Assembly (NCBI GenBank): GCA_947178455.1 | Contig: CAMWYI010000021.1 | Location: 1-18,329, forward strand | Length of the DNA stretch: 18,329 nucleotides | Direction: 5' to 3' | Source: an uncultured Alistipes sp. | GTDB taxonomy: Bacteria > Bacteroidota > Bacteroidia > Bacteroidales > Rikenellaceae | In this document: positions 8,457 to 14,449 of the stretch, piece after piece | Numbering within the stretch: position 1 is the stretch's first letter | Layout: every line of letters begins with the position of its first letter | The notes under the pieces: generated by a model | What the model saw: only the letters and a program-made list of their open reading frames with translations | Databases searched by the model: none | Told to the model about the DNA's origin: nothing | Position numbers and translations under genes: made by a program

Positions 8457-8474
8457 TTCGGAAAAAGAATAACC

Positions 8475-9329
8475 GTGCCCCCGAAAAAAACGTTTCATCC
8501 CCTGCTCGAAGAACCGTTCGCCGTCGGCGAATCCGACTTCGCCGATTTCGACGGCCGCACCGTCCGCTCCGACAACGGCGTGATTCTCCTTTGCAACGGA
8601 GGGTCGGCCGAAGGGAGCGTCGATTTCTTTCGCGGGACGATTCGGCGCAACACGCTCGTCTTCCTGCTACCCGGAACGTCGTTCCGGCTCAACGACCGCA
8701 CAAGCGATTTCCGCATGGAATACTGCGCTTTTTCCCACAATCTATTCATCGAAATAGCGGGCCGGTTCGACCCTGCGTTTTTCCGGCTGCTCAAAGAACA
8801 TCCGTTTTTCGACCCGTCGGAACAGATAGCCGAAGGAGCGAGATTTTGGTTCCAAATCGTGGGCTACACCTACCGCGACCGCGAAAACCGTTTCCGCGAC
8901 ATCATCATCCGCAACCGGTTGCAGAACCTGTTTCTGGAATCCTACGACAAAATGCAACGCTTCTCGGAACGGTTCCAAGAACAACGCACGTCCGAACCCT
9001 CGAACCGTCAAAGCGAATTGTTCCACCGATTCATCACGCTGGTGAAAGAGAACTGCGCCCGCGAACGCGAGGTGGCATTCTATGCCGACAAACTATGCAT
9101 CTCGACGCGCTACCTATCGGCTATCGTGCGCAACACGACGCACGAAGCAGCCAAAACGCTCATCGACCGTGCGGTGGTGCTCGAAATCGAACATCTGCTT
9201 CAATCGACCGACCTGTCGATACTCGAAATCGCCTACCGGCTCCACTTTCCCGACCAATCCTATTTGGGGCGTTATTTCAAGAAACACACGGGCCAATCGC
9301 CCTCCGCATTCCGAAAATCGCGGAAATAA
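8475..9329 (+). CDS. AraC-family transcriptional regulator
   Basis: The product is 284 residues from GTG 8475. The C-terminal AraC/XylS DNA-binding domain (about residues 185-282) has both helix-turn-helix units: VAFYADKLCISTRYLSAIVRN and, at the end, ILEIAYRLHFPDQSYLGRYFKKHTGQSPSAFR, read here as ILEIAYRLHF and SYLGRYFKKHTGQSPSAFR, the strongest family signature. The N-terminal half looks like a cupin-type sensing domain but has no motif I can name a ligand from. It is transcribed away from the RND efflux operon across a 153-base shared upstream region, the classic arrangement for a local regulator, so control of the pump is a reasonable inference. An alternative start at TTG 8403 would add 24 residues, but a -7 box at 8449-8456 falls inside that extension. 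Confidence 0.9.
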   Translation: MPPKKTFHPLLEEPFAVGESDFADFDGRTVRSDNGVILLCNGGSAEGSVDFFRGTIRRNTLVFLLPGTSFRLNDRTSDFRMEYCAFSHNLFIEIAGRFDPAFFRLLKEHPFFDPSEQIAEGARFWFQIVGYTYRDRENRFRDIIIRNRLQNLFLESYDKMQRFSERFQEQRTSEPSNRQSELFHRFITLVKENCAREREVAFYADKLCISTRYLSAIVRNTTHEAAKTLIDRAVVLEIEHLLQSTDLSILEIAYRLHFPDQSYLGRYFKKHTGQSPSAFRKSRK

Positions 9330-9344
9330 CGAGGGAAATCCGGT

Positions 9345-9377
9345 TTTGGAATCCGAATTGCAACGTTTTCGAGCAAA
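9345..9377 (+). repeat. Imperfect direct repeat, copy A
   Basis: Begins TTTGGAATCCGAATTGCAAC and matches 9709-9742 at about 27 of 34 aligned positions (core ATTGCAACG then TTTTCGA). It starts 16 bases after the araC stop. With copy B it brackets the AT-rich small-protein gene. Confidence 0.7.
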
Positions 9378-9431
9378 CAATGCGTTGCTGGCAAAAAGCT
9401 ACTATGGGAATAACAATGAGGAAAAAGCAAG

Positions 9432-9450
9432 AAAAAAATCCAATTTTTTT
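9432..9450 (-). terminator. A/T hairpin at the end of the small membrane protein gene
   Basis: Eight-base perfect arms (9432-9439 and 9443-9450) close a three-base loop and overlap the stop codon at 9449-9451. All pairs are A-T, so this would be a weak terminator at best. Confidence 0.35.
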
Positions 9451-9610
9451 ACTTCGATTTTCGGAAAGCGGCTCTTGCTAAAATAATAAGGATAAGAATA
9501 CCCGCGATTATAAAGAAAACCTCTTTTATTAGGTCTTGGTATTTATAGTACCATGGAAGATTCTCATATACATCTTCGAGTATATATTGTATTTTTTCCA
9601 ATTGTTCCAT
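9449..9610 (-). CDS. Small single-pass membrane protein (53 residues), unknown function
   Basis: The open frame runs from ATG 9610 to TAA 9449-9451. The protein begins MEQLEKIQYILEDVYENLPW, a charged and aromatic N-terminal part of about 30 residues. A single hydrophobic segment follows (about 31-45, VFFIIAGILILIILA), then a short basic tail ARAAFRKSK. That charge pattern suggests a cytoplasmic C-terminus. I recognise no family. GC content is only about 31% against nearly 60% nearby, and it uses ATA, TTA and AGA codons that the neighbours avoid, so recent acquisition is plausible. Two candidate promoters lie upstream (9656-9687 and 9697-9728). It is placed between the araC-type gene and gpmA, on the opposite strand to both, bracketed by two direct repeats. 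Being short, it could be a chance frame, but the segment layout and promoters favour a real gene. Confidence 0.6.
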   Translation of the reverse strand: MEQLEKIQYILEDVYENLPWYYKYQDLIKEVFFIIAGILILIILARAAFRKSK

Positions 9611-9655
9611 ACTGCGAATTTATTTATTCAACTTTTATTCGTAATACTTCAAAGG

Positions 9656-9687
9656 TGAAGATAGGTCATTTCGGTGACAGATGCAAA
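9656..9687 (-). promoter_or_regulatory. Candidate promoter (proximal) for the small membrane protein gene
   Basis: On the minus strand TTTG (9687-9684), 20 bases, TATCTTCA (9663-9656). The -33 and spacing are ideal; the -7 differs from TAnnTTTG in two bases. The leader would be about 39 bases. Confidence 0.4.
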
Positions 9688-9696
9688 TATCCGTTG

Positions 9697-9728
9697 CAAA
9701 AATAGCACTTTGGAATTCAGATTGCAAC
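9697..9728 (-). promoter_or_regulatory. Candidate promoter (distal) for the small membrane protein gene
   Basis: On the minus strand GTTG (9728-9725), 20 bases, TATTTTTG (9704-9697), a perfect -7 box. Both elements fall in an inverted repeat (CGTTGCAA 9692-9699, TTGCAACG 9722-9729), and the -33 lies within direct repeat copy B. Confidence 0.5.
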
Positions 9729-9742
9729 GATTTTCGAAAAAA
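9709..9742 (+). repeat. Imperfect direct repeat, copy B
   Basis: Begins TTTGGAATTCAGATTGCAAC and matches copy A (9345-9377) with four to five substitutions and one extra A. It ends nine bases before the gpmA start and contains the TTGCAACG arm of a short inverted repeat. Confidence 0.7.
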
Positions 9743-9751
9743 AGCAGTCGG

Positions 9752-10498
9752 ATGAAAAAAATCGTGTTGCTCCGTCACGGCGAGAGCGTATGGAACCGCG
9801 AAAACCGTTTTACGGGCTGGACGGATGTCGATTTGAGCGAGCAGGGCGAACGCGAAGCGGCGCAAGCCGGAGCGCTGCTGCGACGCGAAGGATTGCGATT
9901 CGGCCACGCCTACACCTCCTATCTGAAACGGGCCGTTCGGACGCTCGACCTCGTGCTGCGGGAACTCGACGCGCAATGGCTGCCGGTATCGAAAAGCTGG
10001 CGCCTCAACGAAAAACACTACGGAGCGCTGCAAGGGCTGAACAAGGCGGAAACGGCGGCGAAATACGGCGAGGAACAAGTGCGCGTATGGCGTCGGAGCT
10101 ACGACGTGCCGCCCGAGCCGCTCGCGGCGGACGATTCGCGCAATCCGCGTCTGGACATCCGCTATCGGGGAATTCCCGCCGCCGAGCTGCCGCTCACGGA
10201 GGCGCTGCGGGACACGGCGGCACGGGCCCTCCCCTACTGGCAATGCGAAATCATGCCCGCGCTGGCGCGACACGATGCGCTGCTGGTGGTGGCGCACGGG
10301 AACAGCCTGCGCGGAATCGTCAAACACCTCAAAAACATTTCGGACGACGCAATAGCCGACCTCAACCTGCCGACGGCCGCACCTTATGTCTTTGAATTCG
10401 ACGAGGGGCTGAACTGCGTGAACGACTATTTTCTGGGCGACCCGGCGGAAATCGCCGCCCGCATGGAGGCAGTCGCCCGACAAGGCAAGGCGAAATAA
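9752..10498 (+). CDS. gpmA: 2,3-bisphosphoglycerate-dependent phosphoglycerate mutase
   Basis: The product is 248 residues, the normal length for the dPGM family. It interconverts 3- and 2-phosphoglycerate in glycolysis and gluconeogenesis. The phosphohistidine motif LLRHGESVWN gives catalytic His9. Arg60 (YLKRAVRT), Glu87 (RLNEKHYGALQG) and the second histidine His182 (VVAHGNSLRG) complete the active site. The C-terminal part typical of the dependent enzyme is present (YVFEFDEGL). The start is ATG 9752 (MKKIVLLRHG), which fits the family N-terminus; an in-frame opening back to 9674 adds 26 residues with no family resemblance and crosses direct repeat copy B. I see no consensus promoter on this strand. 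A hairpin follows the stop by seven bases. Confidence 0.97.
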   Translation: MKKIVLLRHGESVWNRENRFTGWTDVDLSEQGEREAAQAGALLRREGLRFGHAYTSYLKRAVRTLDLVLRELDAQWLPVSKSWRLNEKHYGALQGLNKAETAAKYGEEQVRVWRRSYDVPPEPLAADDSRNPRLDIRYRGIPAAELPLTEALRDTAARALPYWQCEIMPALARHDALLVVAHGNSLRGIVKHLKNISDDAIADLNLPTAAPYVFEFDEGLNCVNDYFLGDPAEIAARMEAVARQGKAK

Positions 10499-10504
10499 CG
10501 CGAA

Positions 10505-10527
10505 AGGGGCCGCATTGCACGGCCCCT
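10505..10527. terminator. Hairpin between convergent gpmA and GNAT gene, probably bidirectional terminator
   Basis: A perfect eight-base-pair GC-rich stem (10505-10512 with 10520-10527) closes a seven-base loop between two stop codons (10498 and 10534). T-rich tracts on either side are modest (TGATTGGTT on +, TTTCGCGTTATTT on -). Confidence 0.6.
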
Positions 10528-10533
10528 GATTGG

Positions 10534-10839
10534 TTACTCCCCGCTCCGAACGGTCTCGGTCGCGACGATGCCCTCCCATTCGGGGTGCACCTGAATCCAC
10601 CGCGCGATGAACCCGCAACGCGGAATCACCTTCAAACGCTGGGCGCGGACGTGCTCCAACACCGACTCGACCAACTCGCCCCCGAAATGCTTGCCCCGAC
10701 ACGATTCGGGAACATAGGTATAAGTCAATTCGATGACGTCGGGATAAGTCCGGTAATCGACATAGGCCTTTTGGCCCTCGACCTCCATTTCGTAACGATT
10801 CTCGGAGGTATTGTTCACAAGATTGCGATGTTTTTCCAT
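10534..10839 (-). CDS. Small GNAT-type N-acetyltransferase (YjdJ-like)
   Basis: The product is 101 residues, the length of the short YjdJ-type acetyltransferase family. It shows N...RYEMEVEGQKAYVDY at the start, LTYTYVPESCRGKHFGGELVESV with the acetyl-CoA loop RGKHFG (about 48-53), and the family end KVIPRCGFIARWIQVHPEW, split here as KVIPRCGFIARW and QVHPEW. These proteins bind acetyl-CoA, but their natural acceptor is not established. The start is ATG 10839. It is a single gene, convergent with gpmA and divergent from mutY. The family match is confident; the biological role is not known. Confidence 0.88.
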   Translation of the reverse strand: MEKHRNLVNNTSENRYEMEVEGQKAYVDYRTYPDVIELTYTYVPESCRGKHFGGELVESVLEHVRAQRLKVIPRCGFIARWIQVHPEWEGIVATETVRSGE

Positions 10840-10950
10840 AGTTTTCGACGTTTAACGCTACGGCCAATGCTTCAAATTTGATTCCGAAACGGGAAAAATC
10901 GTATATTAAACTCCGTTTTAGATACTCCCGCTCGGCAAAATGCAAGCAAA

Positions 10951-10982
10951 CTTGCTTTTGCCCTCGCTTAATCGTATCTTCG
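10951..10982 (+). promoter_or_regulatory. Promoter of mutY
   Basis: CTTG (10951-10954), 20 bases, TATCTTCG (10975-10982), close to the Bacteroidota consensus. Transcription from about 10989 rules out the upstream ATG at 10940 and supports ATG 11003 as the start. Confidence 0.6.
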
Positions 10983-11002
10983 CACCGAAATTCACCTCAT
11001 CC

Positions 11003-12037
11003 ATGCACACGGTCGCCGACATACTCGTCGAATGGTACGAACGCTGCGGGCGTTCGCTGCCGTGGCGCGAAACGCGCGACCCCTATCGCATCTGGCTGTC
11101 GGAAGTGATTTTGCAACAGACCCGTGTGGCACAGGGCATGGAGTATTACCTCCGGTTCACGCAACGATTCCCGACGGTCGCGTCGCTCGCCGCCGCCGAA
11201 GAGGACGAAGTACTGAAACTATGGCAGGGACTGGGGTATTACAGCCGGGCACGCAATCTGCACGCAGCGGCGAAACAAATTAGGACGGAACACGGCGGGA
11301 TTTTTCCGAAAACCTACGAAGGCGTACGGTCGCTGCGGGGTGTGGGCGACTACACGGCGGCAGCGGTCTGCGCGTTCGCTTACGACCTGCCCCATGCCGC
11401 CGTCGACGGAAATTTCTATCGGGTGCTGGCGCGGCTGTTCGACCTGACGGAGCCTATCGACACGGGAGCCGGGAAAAAACTTTTCGCCGCGCTGGCGCAG
11501 GAGTTGCTCGGCGATGCGCAACCCTCCGCCTACAATCAAGCCATGATGGATTTCGGCGCAACGCTCTGCACGCCGACGCAACCCCGCTGCGACGAATGTC
11601 CGCTGGCGGAACGCTGTGCAGCCCGTGCCGCCGGAACCGTTGCGGAAAGGCCCGTCAAACAAGGCCGGACGCACGTCCGCGACCGGCGGTTCCACTACCT
11701 GCACATCGTCTGCGGCGACCGCACGGTGCTGCACCGGCGCGGCGCGGGCGACATCTGGCAGGGACTTTATGAATTTCCGCTGGTGGAAACCGATGCGGAA
11801 GCGCACGAACTCCCGCAAACGGACGAGTTCCGGCACTGGGTCGGCGACGAATGGGTGCTGCGCGGAAGCGTCGACCTCCCGAAACACCAGCTGTCGCATC
11901 AACGAATCCATGCGACGGTACACCGCATCGAAGTCGAAGCATTCGCACCGGCGGCCGAAGCCTGCGCCGTGCCGATTGCAAGGGTGGACGACTATGCCGT
12001 ACCGCGTCTGCTGGAACGCTACTTGCTGACCAAGTAA
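11003..12037 (+). CDS. mutY: A/G-specific adenine DNA glycosylase
   Basis: The product is 344 residues. It removes adenine mispaired with 8-oxoguanine in base-excision repair. The HhH-GPD domain carries the catalytic Glu34 (WLSEVILQQTRV), the helix-hairpin-helix LRGVGDYTAAAV (111-122) and Asp135 (AAVDGNFYRVLARLF). The four cysteines of the [4Fe-4S] cluster are at 189, 196, 199 and 205 with the canonical C-x6-C-x2-C-x5-C spacing. The C-terminal NUDIX-like domain that recognises 8-oxoguanine includes PKHQLSHQRIHATVH. The start is ATG 11003 (MHTVADILVEWY), where homology begins; an in-frame ATG at 10940 lies upstream of the likely promoter. The 3' end overlaps the end of the convergent antiporter gene by 19 bases, and no terminator is seen between them. 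Confidence 0.96.
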   Translation: MHTVADILVEWYERCGRSLPWRETRDPYRIWLSEVILQQTRVAQGMEYYLRFTQRFPTVASLAAAEEDEVLKLWQGLGYYSRARNLHAAAKQIRTEHGGIFPKTYEGVRSLRGVGDYTAAAVCAFAYDLPHAAVDGNFYRVLARLFDLTEPIDTGAGKKLFAALAQELLGDAQPSAYNQAMMDFGATLCTPTQPRCDECPLAERCAARAAGTVAERPVKQGRTHVRDRRFHYLHIVCGDRTVLHRRGAGDIWQGLYEFPLVETDAEAHELPQTDEFRHWVGDEWVLRGSVDLPKHQLSHQRIHATVHRIEVEAFAPAAEACAVPIARVDDYAVPRLLERYLLTK

Positions 12038-12987
12038 CCGATATAAGCGACGTAAATCGCTAAGAAAAGCACGCCCTCCATGCGGTCGATAGCCTTGCGC
12101 CGGAACGTAAAGGCCGCGAGGAACAGCACCAGCGAACTCAACACGACCATCAGCATATCGACCAACGTGATGCCGCCCATCGAGAGCGGATGAATCGTGG
12201 CGCTCACACCGAGAATCAAGAGGATATTGGCGATATTGGAGCCAAGCACGTTGCCCAAAGCCATTTCGGCCCGTCCTTTTAACAACGAGACGACCGACGA
12301 GGCCAGCTCGGGCAACGACGTACCGCCCGCGACGAGCGTAATGGCGATGACCGATTCGCTGACCCCCAATTTGCGGGCGATGCGGGTGGCACCGTCGAGA
12401 AACAACTCGCCGCCGCCTATCAAAGCCCCCAATCCGCCGACAATCATCACGGCAGCAAGCCACGATTTTACAGAGGGAGTCTGTTTCGATTCGGCTGGGT
12501 GTGCGGCAGAGGATGCAACGGGACGTTCGGTATATTTCACCGTGTACCACATCAAGAAAACATAGAGCAGGAACATGCCGATGCCCTCGGCGCGTCCGAT
12601 GCGATCGGCGTCACTGAACCCGAGCAAGCGGTCGCAAGCGACGCAAAACAAGAGCAACGAACCGAGCATGCCGAAAGGAATGTCGCGCCGGATATTACCC
12701 GACGTGAGCGGCAGCGGGCGAATCAAAGCGCAGACGCCCACGATGACGAAGACGTTGAAGAGGTTGGAGCCGACGACGTTGCCGATAGCCACATCGCTTT
12801 TGCCGGCAATGGCCGAGAGCACGGAAACGACCAGTTCGGGCGTCGAAGTCCCGACGGCGATGACCGTGAGGCCGATGATGAACTCCGGCACGCGGAAGCG
12901 CTGTGCGACGGCAGCTGCCCCGTCGGTCAGAAAATTGGCACCGCCGAGTATCAACACCAAACCCAATAGCAGAACGACTATCTCCAT
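12019..12987 (-). CDS. Calcium/sodium antiporter (CaCA family, YrbG-like)
   Basis: The product is 322 residues with about ten membrane helices in two inverted halves. The alpha-repeats of the cation/Ca2+ exchanger superfamily are plain: GTSTPELVVS (46-55) with GNVVGSNLFN (69-78) in the first half, and GGTSLPELASS (221-231) with GNVLGSNIANILL (245-257) in the second. A cytoplasmic loop (about 150-178) joins the halves. It should exchange Ca2+ against Na+ across the inner membrane, but ion selectivity cannot be read from the sequence. The start is ATG 12987, ten bases behind the stop of the ZIP transporter gene, so the two probably form one operon. Its stop TAG lies inside the 3' end of mutY on the other strand. 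Confidence 0.93.
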   Translation of the reverse strand: MEIVVLLLGLVLILGGANFLTDGAAAVAQRFRVPEFIIGLTVIAVGTSTPELVVSVLSAIAGKSDVAIGNVVGSNLFNVFVIVGVCALIRPLPLTSGNIRRDIPFGMLGSLLLFCVACDRLLGFSDADRIGRAEGIGMFLLYVFLMWYTVKYTERPVASSAAHPAESKQTPSVKSWLAAVMIVGGLGALIGGGELFLDGATRIARKLGVSESVIAITLVAGGTSLPELASSVVSLLKGRAEMALGNVLGSNIANILLILGVSATIHPLSMGGITLVDMLMVVLSSLVLFLAAFTFRRKAIDRMEGVLFLAIYVAYIGYLVSK

Positions 12988-12997
12988 AATTCGATTC

Positions 12998-13798
12998 CTA
13001 TTTCAATAGCAACAGACTGACCGCCATCAACGCCATGCCCGACACGACGCCGTAGATAGCCGTGTGCGCCTCGCCGTATTCGCGGGCGGCGGGAAGCAGC
13101 TCGTCGATAGAGATGAAGACCATGATGCCGGCGACGCCCGCGAGGATGCAACCCATGAGCGTAGGCGTCATGAAAGGCATCAACACACACCATGCCAGCA
13201 GTGCCCCGACCGGCTCGGCCAACCCCGACAACAACGAATAGACGAACGCCTTGCGCCGGTCGCCCGTAGCATAGAACACGGGCACCGAAACGGCGATTCC
13301 CTCGGGGATGTTGTGAATGGCGATAGCGACGGCAATAGCGACCCCCAGTGCGCGATTGTCGACCGCCGCGGCGAAAGTGGCGATTCCTTCGGGAAAGTTG
13401 TGAATGGCAATGGCGAGCGTCGTCATCAGGCCCATGCGCATCAGCTTCGGGTTGCGCGGGCGGTGTTCGAGTTCCTCGACGAGGTGCGCTTCGTGCGGAT
13501 TCTCGACCGACGGCACGAGCCGGTCGATGATGCCTATCAACAACATGCCGCCGAAAAAGGCCGCGACCGTAAGCCAACGCCCCGCACTGCCGCACCACGC
13601 CTCCGAAAGCGCGGTTTCGGCCTGCGGGAATAGTTCGACGAACGATACATAGACCATTACCCCGCCCGACAAACCGAGCGAAAACGACAACAGCCGCCGG
13701 TTGGTATGTTTGGCGAAGAAAGCGACCACGCTGCCGATACCGGTCGCGAGACCGGCACCGAGCGTCAACAAAAACGGGACAATCAAATGCTGTTTCAT
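12998..13798 (-). CDS. zupT: ZIP family metal transporter, ZupT-like
   Basis: The product is 266 residues with about eight membrane segments. ZIP proteins import Zn2+ and other divalent metals such as Fe2+ or Mn2+. The paired metal-site motifs are intact: AIHNFPEGIATF (His133, Asn134, Glu137) in helix 4 and AIHNIPEGIAVSVPVFY (His162, Asn163, Glu166) in helix 5. A hydrophilic loop (about 96-122) contains several His and Glu residues, typical for the family. The start is ATG 13798. It comes first in a two-gene unit with the Ca2+/Na+ antiporter, ten bases apart. I see no consensus promoter; GGAGG occurs 13 bases before the ATG, rather far for a ribosome site. The gene symbol rests on the motif pattern. 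Confidence 0.93.
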   Translation of the reverse strand: MKQHLIVPFLLTLGAGLATGIGSVVAFFAKHTNRRLLSFSLGLSGGVMVYVSFVELFPQAETALSEAWCGSAGRWLTVAAFFGGMLLIGIIDRLVPSVENPHEAHLVEELEHRPRNPKLMRMGLMTTLAIAIHNFPEGIATFAAAVDNRALGVAIAVAIAIHNIPEGIAVSVPVFYATGDRRKAFVYSLLSGLAEPVGALLAWCVLMPFMTPTLMGCILAGVAGIMVFISIDELLPAAREYGEAHTAIYGVVSGMALMAVSLLLLK

Positions 13799-13834
13799 CG
13801 CCTCGGATACCCTCCAAAAAGAGTGCTATAATTT

Positions 13835-14404
13835 CTAAATATCCTCCAATTCCTTTTGGATTTTGGCTTCCACATTTTGAGAATCGCGATAGCGAATTAT
13901 TACACTACCTTTATAAACACCGAAAGCTTTTTCAATTGAGAGTTGTATATCTCCACCTGTTACTTCCCATGCACTACCATATACAACTGTTCCTTCATGC
14001 ACTTCGGCCATTAAAGCGGTATTGGAATCTGAACGAGCGGGATTGTTTTCTTTGGAAACAGTAGGCTCACCGTATTTACGAATATATAAATCCTTGTAGT
14101 AATTGTAAGTATTAACCAGTGTATTCCATTCACCACTCGCGTCAAATATAACAGCTACGATAAAAACATTTTTTCCATCATCAGTAGCAGCTACACCTAC
14201 CGTTGCTTTACGACCTGTAAAATCTCCGGAAAATAAAGACGTATTATTCTCCTGCCCAATAAAGGTAAATCCTTTAGCTTTGAGCTTTTGACAGAATGCT
14301 GTCATACTTCCTTCAATAGGAATACCCTTAAATGAAAGATGTTCTTGCGCCATAACATTAATGGCAGCAAAGAGGAGTGTTAATGTAACAAATAGTTTCT
14401 TCAT
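13835..14404 (-). CDS. Secreted protein of unknown function, AT-rich
   Basis: The product is 189 residues. A Sec signal peptide (MKKLFVTLTLLFAAINVMAQ) is probably cleaved after MAQ. The mature part opens EHLSFKGIPIEGSMTAFCQK, followed by LKAKGFTFIG, a beta-rich middle (VAVIFDASGEW) and YYKDLYIRKYGEPT. This pattern resembles short exported proteins common in gut Bacteroidales, but no function is known and I cannot name a domain with confidence. The single Cys of the mature protein argues against a disulfide. GC content is roughly 35-40%, far below the flanking genes, and Leu TTA and Ser TCA codons appear, so the gene may be a more recent arrival. It is 45 bases downstream of rlmD on the same strand without an obvious terminator, so it may be cotranscribed. 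The start is ATG 14404. Confidence 0.85.
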   Translation of the reverse strand: MKKLFVTLTLLFAAINVMAQEHLSFKGIPIEGSMTAFCQKLKAKGFTFIGQENNTSLFSGDFTGRKATVGVAATDDGKNVFIVAVIFDASGEWNTLVNTYNYYKDLYIRKYGEPTVSKENNPARSDSNTALMAEVHEGTVVYGSAWEVTGGDIQLSIEKAFGVYKGSVIIRYRDSQNVEAKIQKELEDI

Positions 14405-14449
14405 ACTTATTATATTTATTGGTTATCAATTATTTCGTAAAAAAAGCAT

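Noticed and set aside
8403..8474. TTG start adding 24 residues to the AraC-type regulator
   Set aside because: The extension is Phe/Gly/Lys-rich, unlike a regulator N-terminus, and covers a perfect -7 box. GTG 8475 is preferred, though not certain.
9330..9344. A terminator after the araC-type gene
   Set aside because: Only short arms (TTCCG/CGGAA) overlapping the end of the coding sequence are present, with no T tract.
9330..9751. An insertion sequence or integron-like cassette in the AT-rich pocket
   Set aside because: There is no transposase or integrase frame and no terminal inverted repeats; only the imperfect direct repeats are supported.
9635..10945. A 436-codon open frame on the minus strand opposite gpmA
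   Set aside because: gpmA has all catalytic residues at the right positions, and this frame also runs through the GNAT gene in a different phase.
10940..11002. Upstream extension of mutY to the ATG at 10940
   Set aside because: A promoter-like element (10951-10982) falls within the extension and homology to MutY begins only at MHTVADILVEWY.
11219..12550. A 443-codon open frame on the minus strand across mutY and the antiporter
   Set aside because: It is opposite the iron-sulfur and glycosylase motifs of mutY and out of frame with the antiporter, both of which are certain genes.
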